From assembly GCF_007097395.1 (NCBI RefSeq), contig NZ_VKDC01000006.1:334073-398072 (forward strand): 64,000 nt of DNA, written 5' to 3'. Source of the stretch: Fulvivirga sp. M361 (GTDB lineage: Bacteria > Bacteroidota > Bacteroidia > Cytophagales > Cyclobacteriaceae). This document shows positions 43,584-53,353 of the stretch, in pieces; within the stretch, counting starts at the first letter, position 1; each line of letters opens with the position of its first letter. A program made the position numbers and the translations under genes. Under the pieces are notes generated by a model. That model ran no database searches and had not been told where the DNA came from. It saw nothing but the letters and a program-made list of their open reading frames with translations.

Positions 43584-44639
43584 CTAACTTCCTACAATAT
43601 ATCTGCTTCTCTCCTTAACCACGAGTTTTATAACCTTAATGGCACCAATAGAAAGAAAAGAGACTAACATAACATGTACCACAAATGAAAATGAATTAAA
43701 ACTAAATGTGGGGTAAATTTTGTTGACAGCGACTTCAATAATGCGTATAATGTACAGATGCAGGAAAAAAATACCGAAGCTGTATGTACCCAGGGCGCCC
43801 AGTACATTTAATTTTGAGTTTCTTAATTTATATAAAACATACACCAGGATAGGGGAGAGAACGAGCATTTTAAGTTTTCCAAAATTGAACAGGTAAGCAT
43901 TACTGCGTTCATCCTCAACAAATCCATATCTCTTTCCTATAGCAATTACATCACTTAGCTCTAAGATGATGATCGTTAAATAAACAGCTATCAATGACAG
44001 TAAAATGAGCGGTTTCATATCAGTAATGTAGGCCTTATACCTACTGCAAGCCATACCAAACAGGTAAACAGGTATATAGTATAGAAATGAAATCCATGTA
44101 TTAACGTTGTACCCGAAATCATACAGGAACAACCCGGAAACGAAGACAAAAGGAAATAAGAATTTGTAAAAATACCGTGTCCTGTCAAGGTAAATGAGAA
44201 GGGGAGAGATGATATAGATTAAGGTGATCATTGGAATAAACCAAAATGGCCCCATGTGTTTACCTGTTACCAGCATGTAACCTACTTTGTAGATAACGGA
44301 AGAGGTTAAATAATCATCTGATTGCCAAGGTTGATGACCATCAAAAAATAATTTATTTATTAATGCAGGGATGGATACAATGACGTAAGGCAGGATGACA
44401 TAAGTAAATTTTTTCTTTAGATACGTCTTATAATCAAATTTTGCCCGGTGTACATGCTGGAAAAGAAAACCGGCAATGAAAACAAAAATTATGGTGCCAT
44501 AAACCAGGATCGAAAACCAAAATTTCTCGGAAAAGGTATTATCCCCCCAGCCAAATGACGTTCTGCAATGAACCCCTAATATGAATAAAATGGCTAACCC
44601 TCTGAGGTTGTGAATGTAATTTAGATATGAACTATTCAA
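43584..44639 (-). CDS. Acyltransferase family 3 (OafA/NodX type) membrane protein
   Basis: A 351-residue protein with about ten transmembrane segments, the layout of O-acetylases. The N-terminus has YIHNLRGLAILFILGVHC; the family's key His lies in GVHC, and the R in NLRG is also typical. A second conserved stretch is HMGPFWFIPMITLIYIISPLLIYL. It would transfer an acyl (usually acetyl) group to a sugar hydroxyl of the exported glycan. The start is TTG at 44639; the frame is closed a few codons upstream. It lies 13 bp after the small membrane-anchored protein gene. Confidence 0.82.
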   Translation of the reverse strand: MNSSYLNYIHNLRGLAILFILGVHCRTSFGWGDNTFSEKFWFSILVYGTIIFVFIAGFLFQHVHRAKFDYKTYLKKKFTYVILPYVIVSIPALINKLFFDGHQPWQSDDYLTSSVIYKVGYMLVTGKHMGPFWFIPMITLIYIISPLLIYLDRTRYFYKFLFPFVFVSGLFLYDFGYNVNTWISFLYYIPVYLFGMACSRYKAYITDMKPLILLSLIAVYLTIIILELSDVIAIGKRYGFVEDERSNAYLFNFGKLKMLVLSPILVYVLYKLRNSKLNVLGALGTYSFGIFFLHLYIIRIIEVAVNKIYPTFSFNSFSFVVHVMLVSFLSIGAIKVIKLVVKERSRYIVGS

Positions 44640-44652
44640 TGCAATGGTTTAA

Positions 44653-45090
44653 CTACGCGGGATAAAAGATACTTGAAAAGGGGTTGGAACAAGGGTTCTT
44701 ATAAGGATGATTTAACGCTATATATTCTATTTCTCGGTTCAGGTCCATTTTTTTCTGAAAGAAATCTGTGGAGAGTAAAAAGTTTCCAACGATGAGATTT
44801 CTTTTTTGAAGATATTTGCTTCTGTAGGGCAAGGAAAATACCTTACTATCAAGGTAGTAATGGGCCATAATAAACAGTTTCATATTGGTATTGAACTGCC
44901 CCCATTTATTATCTTTTTTTGCTTCTTCAACAAATCGGTCAATGATACCCGGCTTTAACTTGAGCTTTCCGGTATCTTTCAACACCATATTTTTTACCGC
45001 TTTGTTAAAATCTGAAAAAATAAACCATCCACTGACTAAGGTGAATACTAAAAGGGATAAAATGAGTATGACAAACTTTCTACGGGTCAT
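44653..45090 (-). CDS. Small membrane-anchored protein linked to a GMC oxidoreductase
   Basis: A 145-residue protein with an N-terminal anchor (MTRRKFVILILSLLVFTLVSGWF) and a soluble helical remainder with VEEAKKDNKWGQFNTNMKLFI. I recognise no family. It is 17 bp downstream of a GMC oxidoreductase gene. In the other GMC operon of this window the partner is a gluconate 2-dehydrogenase subunit 3-like protein with a similar MNRRK start; this protein may be a diverged counterpart, but that is only inference. Confidence 0.55.
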   Translation of the reverse strand: MTRRKFVILILSLLVFTLVSGWFIFSDFNKAVKNMVLKDTGKLKLKPGIIDRFVEEAKKDNKWGQFNTNMKLFIMAHYYLDSKVFSLPYRSKYLQKRNLIVGNFLLSTDFFQKKMDLNREIEYIALNHPYKNPCSNPFSSIFYPA

Positions 45091-45107
45091 AGTGATAAAT
45101 ATACAAA

Positions 45108-46547
45108 TTAAGAGAAAGATTGATCTGCTGCCAATAACGATAAGGCTGATAAAGTAAGTGTAGGGTTAGCAGGGGAAATAGTAGGGAAGGAGCCTCCGCC
45201 CAAAACAAATAGATTCCTATATTGATGATGTATTAAATGCTTATCTATGACACCCGTAGTGGCATCATGAGACATTCTTGTAGTCCCCAGAATATGGGCC
45301 TCACTTCTTTGTACCCTATCATCTATTTCAACACGTTCAATAGGTAAAAACGAAAAATATTTTTCTACATCCTTTTCTAATCTGGCTATGGCTTTTTCTA
45401 CATAGGGTGAATGATGATGGTAATCAACCAGAGGCTTGTTTTTATCTTCTGACAATGTTACGGCATTGGTGTCTTGTGGCAGATCTTCATAAACAAATTT
45501 TAACTTAGCCAATTGACGCCATTTGCCAAATTCACTCCTGATAAATGGACGGTTATGATTTTCAATTAAGCAAGCGGCCCTTTCTTTTCTATGGTCTCCA
45601 TCATACATCATGTAACCGTTGGCTGTAATGACACTGCTACCACCTAAATTGTCTAATCCATCAAAATATAACCAGACGTATTTACCCACCTGTTCCGTCA
45701 GGCCTTTGCCTGTAAAAGGGTTCGAATCTCCTGAACCTAGTAAAATATGCGCATTAAAGATTGCATTTGCACCTAAGGCTACTACTTCACCTCTGGCCTT
45801 AAAAGACTTATTTCCTGAATTATAATGAACTGCTCCGGCCAAATCACCCTTTAATTCCAGGTGGGTCACCTGTGCCTCGTACTGTATGGTTATTTGTTCT
45901 TTCTCTACAATATATTTAAGTGTGTTTTCTATGGTGAATTTAGAATTTACCGGACAAAGTTGACATACAGAGCTGCTACAACATTTGGCACGATTACCAA
46001 TTGCACTACTGGCCCGGGCAGAAGGTTGACTGATATACAAGTCTCCATACTTCTTTTTAAGAAGTATATCTAAATTACTTAGTTCATGTGGTGGCAGTGG
46101 GTATTTCTTAGATTTTTTAAAGGGTGTGTCAGCCGGTCCTGAGATGGCCATGATCTCTTCAGCCATACAGTAGTAAGGCTCCAGTTCTTCGTATGAAACC
46201 GGCCAGTCTACTGCTATACCGTAATTGGTTTTTAATTTGAAATCAGATTCAAGAAATCTGGGAGTGCACCCTGTCCAACAATTTGACCCACCTCCGAAAT
46301 TAGGCTCAAATACCCAATCTTTTTCTGAGTTGGGATTGATAATTTCTGACCTTTTAGATCTCCACGTTTGAGAAGCTGTGTCTTTTTTATCAATAACGTC
46401 CTGGAGGCGGTTAGCATGTGAGTATAGTCTTCCCCGCTCTAAAACCAATACTTTTGCTTTAGGTTTTTTTTCCAAATACTTTTTTAGAAAAAAAATAGAG
46501 GCGAATCCGGTACCTACAAGAATCAGATCATATCCGTCATCATTCAT
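45108..46547 (-). CDS. GMC-family oxidoreductase with cysteine cluster
   Basis: FAD-dependent oxidase or dehydrogenase of 479 residues acting on a sugar or alcohol. The FAD-binding dinucleotide fold is at the start (LILVGTGFASIFF), with EPNFGGGSNCWTG near 81. The C-terminal active-site region has AHILGTTRM and SPANPTLT. Four cysteines, C189, C190, C195 and C198 (CC-x4-C-x2-C), resemble the Fe-S ligands reported in FAD glucose dehydrogenase catalytic subunits and may hold an Fe-S cluster. No secretion signal was identified in the protein. It overlaps the upstream SGNH hydrolase gene by 8 bp and belongs to a leftward operon with it, the small anchor protein and the acyltransferase. Confidence 0.82.
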   Translation of the reverse strand: MNDDGYDLILVGTGFASIFFLKKYLEKKPKAKVLVLERGRLYSHANRLQDVIDKKDTASQTWRSKRSEIINPNSEKDWVFEPNFGGGSNCWTGCTPRFLESDFKLKTNYGIAVDWPVSYEELEPYYCMAEEIMAISGPADTPFKKSKKYPLPPHELSNLDILLKKKYGDLYISQPSARASSAIGNRAKCCSSSVCQLCPVNSKFTIENTLKYIVEKEQITIQYEAQVTHLELKGDLAGAVHYNSGNKSFKARGEVVALGANAIFNAHILLGSGDSNPFTGKGLTEQVGKYVWLYFDGLDNLGGSSVITANGYMMYDGDHRKERAACLIENHNRPFIRSEFGKWRQLAKLKFVYEDLPQDTNAVTLSEDKNKPLVDYHHHSPYVEKAIARLEKDVEKYFSFLPIERVEIDDRVQRSEAHILGTTRMSHDATTGVIDKHLIHHQYRNLFVLGGGSFPTISPANPTLTLSALSLLAADQSFS

Positions 46548-47640
46548 TTAAATTCAATGTATGGTGGTTTGATGTTTCGGATAAAGCTCCGATCGCTTCA
46601 CTAATTCTTTTTGATATGATACGATTACCATTTGCGGAAACATGGCAAAAATCAACATAAATATACTCATCCCTGTCAAATGCATCGGTAAAATCATAGA
46701 TCCAATCATAATCCAAACTGTCAATCGTATTACTCAGCGCGTTATAGATTGAAATAAAGTTATCTTTCAGGTCATTATCAAGTTCCAGGTGATCCACTTT
46801 AGCGTTTCCTACATAAGCGCCAGGCTGAAGAACAGCTATGAACTGTCCGCCATTGGCCTCTACTAATGTTTTAGCCATTGTCCAATTGTTGATCATCCCG
46901 TTGGCGATTTGATTGACTTTTTCAATATTACCGGCACAATTATAAGCAGATCCGTTCGCTTCATCAGAAAACCTGTTGATGAGGTTCAAAATATTTCGAA
47001 CGAACAACTTTTCCAACATTATAACGATATAAGTGGTATTACTGCCGTATAATCTTTTTTGAAATGATGGAACAAGCCTATGCCCCGGTACATCAATTTC
47101 CGTAGGGCACAAAAAAGAGGCATCATTAACACCATCATAAAAAACAACGATATCCATTTTTTCACCCCGGGATATCTTATTGACGAGTTCTGCCAGGTTT
47201 TGTCTGCTGTTATAAGCTAGCTGACCATGGTTATAGACGGCGTAAGAATGATTGTCATAAGCAAACAAAGAAGGTATCGTAGTGGAATCAGAAGAGCCCT
47301 CACCCCACATGGTGGAACCTCCAAAGAAATGGACACTTTTTTGAGTTGTATTGATTTTAGTTTGTGGTGTATATCTCAGGCCATTGTTTTGGATATTGGT
47401 TGTAGGTCCGCTATACGACTTTGTCTTCCAGCCGGTGAAGGGATGATACCTGTGTTTTATCCTATTATAGTCTTCAAAGATCTTACGTCCTAATGCACGA
47501 TTATCTGCATAGTTGGGTAAATTCCAGCGTTCGGAACGATTTGATCTCAAAAACACACCACAAATCCAGTTTATGGCTAACAACAAAACTACCAGAACGA
47601 TCAGGTTAATTGAGATGACCCTGATAAAACGCTTGATCAT
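46540..47640 (-). CDS. SGNH/GDSL-type hydrolase
   Basis: A 366-residue protein with an N-terminal membrane anchor (about 8-30) and an SGNH fold outside. FFGGSTMWGEG (nucleophile Ser in the GGST variant of GDSL), DIVVFYDGVNDASF (the N of block III), and YVDFCHVSANGN (catalytic D-x-x-H) are all present. It probably removes or transfers acyl groups on the exported glycan and would complement the acyltransferase in the same operon. It overlaps the GMC gene by 8 bp. The start is the ATG at 47640. Confidence 0.83.
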   Translation of the reverse strand: MIKRFIRVISINLIVLVVLLLAINWICGVFLRSNRSERWNLPNYADNRALGRKIFEDYNRIKHRYHPFTGWKTKSYSGPTTNIQNNGLRYTPQTKINTTQKSVHFFGGSTMWGEGSSDSTTIPSLFAYDNHSYAVYNHGQLAYNSRQNLAELVNKISRGEKMDIVVFYDGVNDASFLCPTEIDVPGHRLVPSFQKRLYGSNTTYIVIMLEKLFVRNILNLINRFSDEANGSAYNCAGNIEKVNQIANGMINNWTMAKTLVEANGGQFIAVLQPGAYVGNAKVDHLELDNDLKDNFISIYNALSNTIDSLDYDWIYDFTDAFDRDEYIYVDFCHVSANGNRIISKRISEAIGALSETSNHHTLNLNE

Positions 47641-47700
47641 CTGTTCATGTTCTTAAATGGCTTTGAAATATTTAGCGTGAACCAGTGACAGTATATCCTC

Positions 47701-50700
47701 TTATTTTATAACCAGTTTCTTCTGAATGACTTCTGAACCCTGATTGACCAGTACTACATATATTCCTGCCGGTACACCACTGTTATAAGAAATTTCGACA
47801 CCTCTGCTAAACTCATCCACTTCATAAGATCTTGATATATACTCCCGACCTATGTAATCCAATAACTTCACTGTTATAGGCTGATCAGATCCGTCAACAA
47901 GACCTTTTAACGTAAACTCACCACGATCGGTAGGATTAGGGTACAGTTGGATCTTATTCTCTACATTGAACGTTACAATGATCGGTTTGGAATAGTCGTA
48001 GTCACCATTTCTATCGGTTTGCTTGATTCTATAGGTCGCAGTTCGTATAGGAGTACGGTCCAGGAACTCATAGTCAATTCTATCGAAACTATCTCCGGCA
48101 CCATTTACCTTGCCAATGGATGTGAAATCTATACTATTAACAGACCTTTCCACGGTGAAGAAATCATTATTGACTTCACTTCCTGTAGCCCAGGTTAACC
48201 AGACCCCTTTGGACGCAATAGAAGCTTTGAACTCGATAAACTCAACGGGTAGAGGAGTTCCACCAGTTGTAGTCGTAGTTACTGTTTCACTGTTTGGAGA
48301 AGTATTACCCGCCGGATCTTGTGCTACTACTGAGAAATTATACTCAGTATCCTCAGTCAGGTCAGCGATCAAAATACTGGTAGCAGGTGTACTTGCCAGC
48401 GTTCTGAGGTTAGACTTACTGCCACTTCTTCCATTCGAACTTAGCCTGCCTGAAGTAGATCCTATCTCAACACCATTGTCATAGATGGTATATCCGCTTA
48501 CTCCTACATTGTCCGTAGAAGGCGACCAGGAAAGCCCTACAGATGTAGGTCCTATTGTCAGAACTGTTAGGTCGGTTGGCTGAGAAGGAGGTACGCCATC
48601 ACCAATGACTGTAGCAGATACTTCAGTACTAAAATCAGATTCCCCATCCGTATTGATGCTGCGGGCAACATAATAATAAGTCACTGAAGGTTCCAGTTCA
48701 GTATCTACGAATGTTAATTCGCCAAGATTTGAGGTATGCACCACTTCGTATGGCCCGCCTGAAGATGTGCCTCTATATATTTCCGTTTGTACCGAAGCTG
48801 GTGTATCATGGTTCCAGCCTACATCTATACTGAATTCAGATGGCCTTGAAGTGGCGAGTAATGAATTAGGCGCAGTAGGAGGGAGAATATTAACTATTTC
48901 TCCACTGATCAATGCCTCATCAGGAATTAAACGTTTGGTTATTCCCGGCCCTTCATATCTAACCTCCAAACCAGCTCCTCGTGTTCTTTCGAAAAAAGTT
49001 ACGGTGATTGGATGACCACCCGCAGTCAAAAATATTGAACCACTTTGCTCTTCCATGCCATGTAGCCCATCATTGTCCACTAAGGCGTTGTTAATATTAG
49101 GATCATAAGCATTTGAGTCGTCATTAGGGTTTATATATAATGCACTTCCATCGTCTGACGTTGTATAGAACGTATAGGTCCCGTTTGTAGGCACGAATAT
49201 AAAGCCGTCGAATCTAAAATTGTAGAAATCGTCCTGGGTCCGAGGTGCTAAACTAAAGTTATTGATAGTACCGGTAAATTCAGGCTCAATATTGTTAAAG
49301 TTGGGTAACACGTCGTAGGCATCAGTGCTATGCTCGTAAGTTAGGCCACCGAAGAAAGTGGAACCTGTAACCTGGCTACTTGGAGTAGACCTGTTACCGG
49401 CCAAGTCAATTGCAACCACATTAAAGTTATAATAGGTGTTGATCGTCAGACCTGTAATTGTAATGACAGAATCAGGGTACGATACAGATTCTATGTTGGG
49501 GCCGCCAAATATCTCATATCCACTGATACCGGATCTGTCCGTAGTATGCGACCATCGCAGGCTGATGCTGTTAATCGTATTAGAAGTCACCTCTAAATTA
49601 GCAGGAGCATCAGGTGCGTCTGAATCCGCGTTGGTAACTGTATTCACTTCGCTCGTAAAAGGTGATCCGCCCTGATTATTGATCGCTCTGATGACATAGT
49701 AATATGTAGTATTTGGAATTAAATTTGAGTCTACATGTCCGATTGCATCTGCTGATGCAACGGTCAATAGAACATAAGGCCCGCCGGCTGTGGTAGACCT
49801 GTATATTTCAAAACCAGTTTCGTTGTCGGAGTTGTCTGTCCAGAAAACATTGATACTGGTGGAAGAAGCAGGTAAGGCCACTGGAGTGGTAGGTGCACTG
49901 ATAACCGCTGAACCGTTGAAAACAACATCCAGTGTATTGGATGGTAAGCTGGGACAGGCATCAACATTACTCACAACTACTGAGTAAACGCCTGATTCCG
50001 TCACTTCAATGGTGGTGCTGTCGGCATATGCTGCGCCAAGAGAAACACCATCTTTGTACCAGTCATAGACAGCATGTCCTGAAGGAGCCTGCAGTATTAC
50101 CGTATCTGCATTATTTATATCGGGAAGGATCGTGCTGCTGTTAGCTGTGATAGTGGGTACAATAGGTGTTCTTTCTGTCAGCGTCACAGGATCTGACCAA
50201 CGATTCCAATCGTCTGTAGATTCTCTTCTGTACCTGACCCTGTAAGTGCCGGATTCAAAAGCATATATATCATGATCGATACTGTCCGTCATGATCATGC
50301 CGTCTTTTTCCCATTCATAAGCATCAAATCCGCTTGATACACCTAGTCTGACACCTTGGTTGCTGGTAGTACAAATAGTAGAATCTCCGAAGTAAACATG
50401 GATATTGGCTTTGTTCTGTTTTAACATCCAGGAGAAAAATTCATCTTCGCCATAAGCTGTATTCCAGGTACCATGTCTTAAAGTAGGATACTCTGTATAC
50501 CTTATTATTCCTCCTTCGGCTTCAAAATTCGATACTATGGTACGCGTCTGATTTGGTGACGGGCTATCGTCTCTACCTCCCTGAAATGTCCATATAGGAA
50601 TATGTGCCACCTTTTCATAATTTATATCATGAGCAGGAATAGTAGCAGACATAGGTAATGCTGCAGCGAAAAGGTCAGGACGTCTGTCTAGAATTTTCCA

Positions 50701-51450
50701 TGACCCAAAACCACCATTCGAAAGGCCATGTACATAAATCCTATTTTTATCAATATTTAACGAGTCCGTTAATAACTCAATAATTCTAATAGCATGATCT
50801 CTTTGATTACCGATCCATCCTGACTGGGCCTGCGGAAAAAAAACGAAACCGGGAAAAGCCCTAGGGTGTAATCCTGCGTCTTCTGCTTTTAAACCATCGG
50901 CTCGTATAACCGCATCTCGGTGTTGTCTTCCGCCGTGCGATAGATTGTGATCATTATTCTTGTATTTTGGATCATCATTTTCATCATAACAACTCCTCCA
51001 GCAATGGGCCCGCTCACCAGCCCCGTGGAGCATAACGATCATAGGATATTCGTAAAAATCCGGATCAGAGGGTTCCCTATGGACATAATCCAGGGGAAAC
51101 ATTAACCTGTAATTCATCTTATCAGGACGAGTTGACGGATCGCCATCCTTAGTGCTGGCATCTACATCGTATTGTAAGTGACCTTCACCAAAAACTGTAA
51201 TGGTCGTTCCATTACGTGGACCTGAATTAAAAGTGTATTGACCTGAATTCCAATTGGTCATTGCACCTGAAGGAGCGCCATAGTAAGTGTCTGTATAGTC
51301 GCCTGTGCCGGAAGGGTCAACCGTCTCATCGTCAGGATTAGTCCTCCAGCTTTTGGTACCGGGCTGTAATGAATAATTCCTGGTATTTTGCGCATAACTA
51401 CTTGAGGCAAATAGTAGTAAAATGCAAATAGGTAGATATATGTTCCTCAT
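47701..51450 (-). CDS. Secreted esterase with Ig-like, FN3 and PA14 modules and T9SS type A signal
   Basis: A 1249-residue exported protein: signal peptide (about 1-20); an alpha/beta-hydrolase domain (about 110-350) related to PHB-depolymerase/feruloyl-esterase-like enzymes, with LHGAGER, nucleophile in HGLSNGG (S244), acid near GGRDDSP (D294/D295) and RHGTWN (H326); two Ig-like domains (about 350-510); fibronectin III domains with SAPTTPVALPASSTSINVFW and later copies; a PA14-like domain (about 725-860, with TSDDGSALYI and EVRYEGPG); further FN3 domains; and a type A sorting domain (LYPNPTD, final 80 residues). It likely cleaves ester links in plant or algal polymers on the cell surface. 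The catalytic domain is paralogous to that of the 57112-62436 protein. Confidence 0.85.
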   Translation of the reverse strand: MRNIYLPICILLLFASSSYAQNTRNYSLQPGTKSWRTNPDDETVDPSGTGDYTDTYYGAPSGAMTNWNSGQYTFNSGPRNGTTITVFGEGHLQYDVDASTKDGDPSTRPDKMNYRLMFPLDYVHREPSDPDFYEYPMIVMLHGAGERAHCWRSCYDENDDPKYKNNDHNLSHGGRQHRDAVIRADGLKAEDAGLHPRAFPGFVFFPQAQSGWIGNQRDHAIRIIELLTDSLNIDKNRIYVHGLSNGGFGSWKILDRRPDLFAAALPMSATIPAHDINYEKVAHIPIWTFQGGRDDSPSPNQTRTIVSNFEAEGGIIRYTEYPTLRHGTWNTAYGEDEFFSWMLKQNKANIHVYFGDSTICTTSNQGVRLGVSSGFDAYEWEKDGMIMTDSIDHDIYAFESGTYRVRYRRESTDDWNRWSDPVTLTERTPIVPTITANSSTILPDINNADTVILQAPSGHAVYDWYKDGVSLGAAYADSTTIEVTESGVYSVVVSNVDACPSLPSNTLDVVFNGSAVISAPTTPVALPASSTSINVFWTDNSDNETGFEIYRSTTAGGPYVLLTVASADAIGHVDSNLIPNTTYYYVIRAINNQGGSPFTSEVNTVTNADSDAPDAPANLEVTSNTINSISLRWSHTTDRSGISGYEIFGGPNIESVSYPDSVITITGLTINTYYNFNVVAIDLAGNRSTPSSQVTGSTFFGGLTYEHSTDAYDVLPNFNNIEPEFTGTINNFSLAPRTQDDFYNFRFDGFIFVPTNGTYTFYTTSDDGSALYINPNDDSNAYDPNINNALVDNDGLHGMEEQSGSIFLTAGGHPITVTFFERTRGAGLEVRYEGPGITKRLIPDEALISGEIVNILPPTAPNSLLATSRPSEFSIDVGWNHDTPASVQTEIYRGTSSGGPYEVVHTSNLGELTFVDTELEPSVTYYYVARSINTDGESDFSTEVSATVIGDGVPPSQPTDLTVLTIGPTSVGLSWSPSTDNVGVSGYTIYDNGVEIGSTSGRLSSNGRSGSKSNLRTLASTPATSILIADLTEDTEYNFSVVAQDPAGNTSPNSETVTTTTTGGTPLPVEFIEFKASIASKGVWLTWATGSEVNNDFFTVERSVNSIDFTSIGKVNGAGDSFDRIDYEFLDRTPIRTATYRIKQTDRNGDYDYSKPIIVTFNVENKIQLYPNPTDRGEFTLKGLVDGSDQPITVKLLDYIGREYISRSYEVDEFSRGVEISYNSGVPAGIYVVLVNQGSEVIQKKLVIK

Positions 51451-51716
51451 TTTGAGCCGTTTGTTTGATGGTTTTAATTAGGTGTTAATCAAATGACCTT
51501 ACAAAAGGTAACCAAAGATGATGTAAGTTTTTTTCCATAATTTAACGGTAAATGTACGTTATTTATAATATTTTATTCTATTGAATTGGATTTTTATTAG
51601 TAACCGTTAAATTCGCGAGTCAATATAATCAACTGATTTTTAAGTTTTTTAAAATATTTATGTTGTCTAACAAACGATAGGGGTACTTTTGTTCCTTATT
51701 AAACTAATAAAAGGAA
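51451..51716. promoter_or_regulatory. Divergent intergenic region with promoter for the GT4 operon
   Basis: A 266-bp AT-rich gap between the leftward esterase gene and the rightward GT4 gene. On the plus strand, TTG (51663-51665), an 18-bp spacer and TACTTTTG (51684-51691) fit the Bacteroidota promoter consensus, 25 bp before the GT4 start. No gene was found in the gap. Confidence 0.5.
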
Positions 51717-52931
51717 TTGGTCAGCGGTAGAGATGTAGTTTTTATAGGGATTCAACCCTGGGACATTAAAATTGGCAGCAATTGTAAGAATATAGCCCTT
51801 GAATTGAGTAAAAATAACAGGGTCCTCTATGTGAATGCTCCGTTGGACAGGAAAACAGCATTCATTGAAAGGCATTCTGAAGGTGTTAAAAAACGAAAAT
51901 CAATCATAAAGGGTGAAGCTCCCGATCTAGAAAAGATCAACTCAAATCTGCATACCTTTTATCCTAAAAAAATGATTGAGAGCATTAATTGGCTCCCTCA
52001 TGGTTCTATTTATCGTCTGCTCAATAAAAGAAATGCCAAACTGTTTTTTAATGAAGTAAAAAGAGTTTTAAAAGACCTGTCATTCGAGAACTACGTGCTT
52101 TTCAATGATTGCTCCATGTTTCTGGGTTATCATGCTACTGAAATGCTGGACCCTTCCTTGTCGCTCTATTATATCAGGGATAATCTCGTTTCACAATATT
52201 ATTTTGGCAAGCATGGTAAAACGATGGAACCGGAATTAGCCGCCAAATATGATGTGGTAATGGCTAACTCGAATTTCCTTTCCGAGTATCTTGGAAAATA
52301 TAATCCACATTCCTACATGGTAGGGCAAGGGTGTGACCTGGATGCATTTAAACCGGATAATGTGTCGAAAGACGCTCCGTTGGACTTAAAACCTATTCCA
52401 AGACCGATTATTGGATATCTTGGCTACCTTACTACCCTAAGACTGAGCATTGAGTTGATCGTTGAATTGGCTAAATCAAGGCCAGATTATAGCTTTGTAC
52501 TTGTCGGTCCGGAAGATACAGCGTTTAAAGATTCTGAATTGCATAACATGGCCAATGTTCATTTTTTGGGTAGCAAGGAATCCAACGTTTTAAGCGATTA
52601 TATAGGTCATTTTGACGTCGCCATTAACCCTCAGACAGTCAATGGTATGACAATAGGAAATTATCCGAGGAAAATTGACGAATATTTGGCTCTTGGCAAA
52701 CCCACTGTTGCGACAGCTACTCCGGCTATGCAATATTTTGAAGATACGGTTTATTTAGCGGAAGATGCCGAGGATTATGCTAGTAAAATTGATCTCGCAT
52801 TGGATGAAGATAACAAAGAACTGGCCGTGAAGAGAATTAAATGTGCAGAAGGTCATACTTGGGGGAATCATGTTGAAAATATGGGTAAAGTCATTGAAAA
52901 AATTATGAAAGAAAAGGGTAAAGCAATATGA
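51717..52931 (+). CDS. Family 4-type glycosyltransferase
   Basis: A 404-residue GT-B-fold transferase. The N-terminal domain includes VVFIGIQPWDIKIGSNCKNIALELSK; the C-terminal domain starts with PRPIIGYLGYLTTLRLSIELIVELAKSRPDYSFVLVGPED and has the donor-site IDEYLALGKPTVATATPAMQYFED (E-x7-E-like) toward the end. It is cytosolic and probably adds a sugar to the growing exopolysaccharide unit. The start is TTG 51717, with AAAGGA just before it but spaced closely. Its stop overlaps the cytochrome gene by 4 bp (ATGA), so glycan synthesis and the oxidoreductase genes are translated together. Confidence 0.82.
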   Translation: MVSGRDVVFIGIQPWDIKIGSNCKNIALELSKNNRVLYVNAPLDRKTAFIERHSEGVKKRKSIIKGEAPDLEKINSNLHTFYPKKMIESINWLPHGSIYRLLNKRNAKLFFNEVKRVLKDLSFENYVLFNDCSMFLGYHATEMLDPSLSLYYIRDNLVSQYYFGKHGKTMEPELAAKYDVVMANSNFLSEYLGKYNPHSYMVGQGCDLDAFKPDNVSKDAPLDLKPIPRPIIGYLGYLTTLRLSIELIVELAKSRPDYSFVLVGPEDTAFKDSELHNMANVHFLGSKESNVLSDYIGHFDVAINPQTVNGMTIGNYPRKIDEYLALGKPTVATATPAMQYFEDTVYLAEDAEDYASKIDLALDEDNKELAVKRIKCAEGHTWGNHVENMGKVIEKIMKEKGKAI

Positions 52932-53353
52932 AATATTTGAAGCATTTACTGTTGTCATTGATGTCAGTATTCATCATGGCATGTAACGGCAATGAATCAA
53001 CCCAGTCTTCCAATCAGGATCTCAAGGCTGAAACGGATCGTATGCCTGTTAAAAAAGCAATCCCGGATTCTGAAGAAGAGGTTAGTGAACTTCCTGAGGG
53101 CCTGAAACTTATTAATGGCAGTGACTGTAATGTTTGCCATAAGAAAGACATCAAACTGGTTGGTCCTTCTTATATTGATATAGCCAATAAATATGATAAA
53201 TCTGACAAGGTCATAACTACCCTGGCCGAGACTATCATTAAAGGAGGTAAAGGTGTATGGGGAGAAGTTATGATGACCGCACACCCATCCTTAAAAGGTG
53301 AAGATGTGGAAAAAATGGTTGAGTATATCCTTGATTTACGAACGATTGAATGA
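52928..53353 (+). CDS. Cytochrome c-type lipoprotein
   Basis: A 141-residue exported protein: signal and lipobox (FIMAC, lipidated Cys19), then a single class I cytochrome c domain with CNVCH (C67, C70, H71) and LVGPSYIDIA. A distal Met (M115 or M116 in WGEVMMTAHP) is the probable sixth heme ligand. It would accept electrons from the GMC oxidoreductase encoded two genes downstream. Both ends overlap neighbours by 4 bp, so it is tightly coupled in the operon. Confidence 0.88.
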   Translation: MKYLKHLLLSLMSVFIMACNGNESTQSSNQDLKAETDRMPVKKAIPDSEEEVSELPEGLKLINGSDCNVCHKKDIKLVGPSYIDIANKYDKSDKVITTLAETIIKGGKGVWGEVMMTAHPSLKGEDVEKMVEYILDLRTIE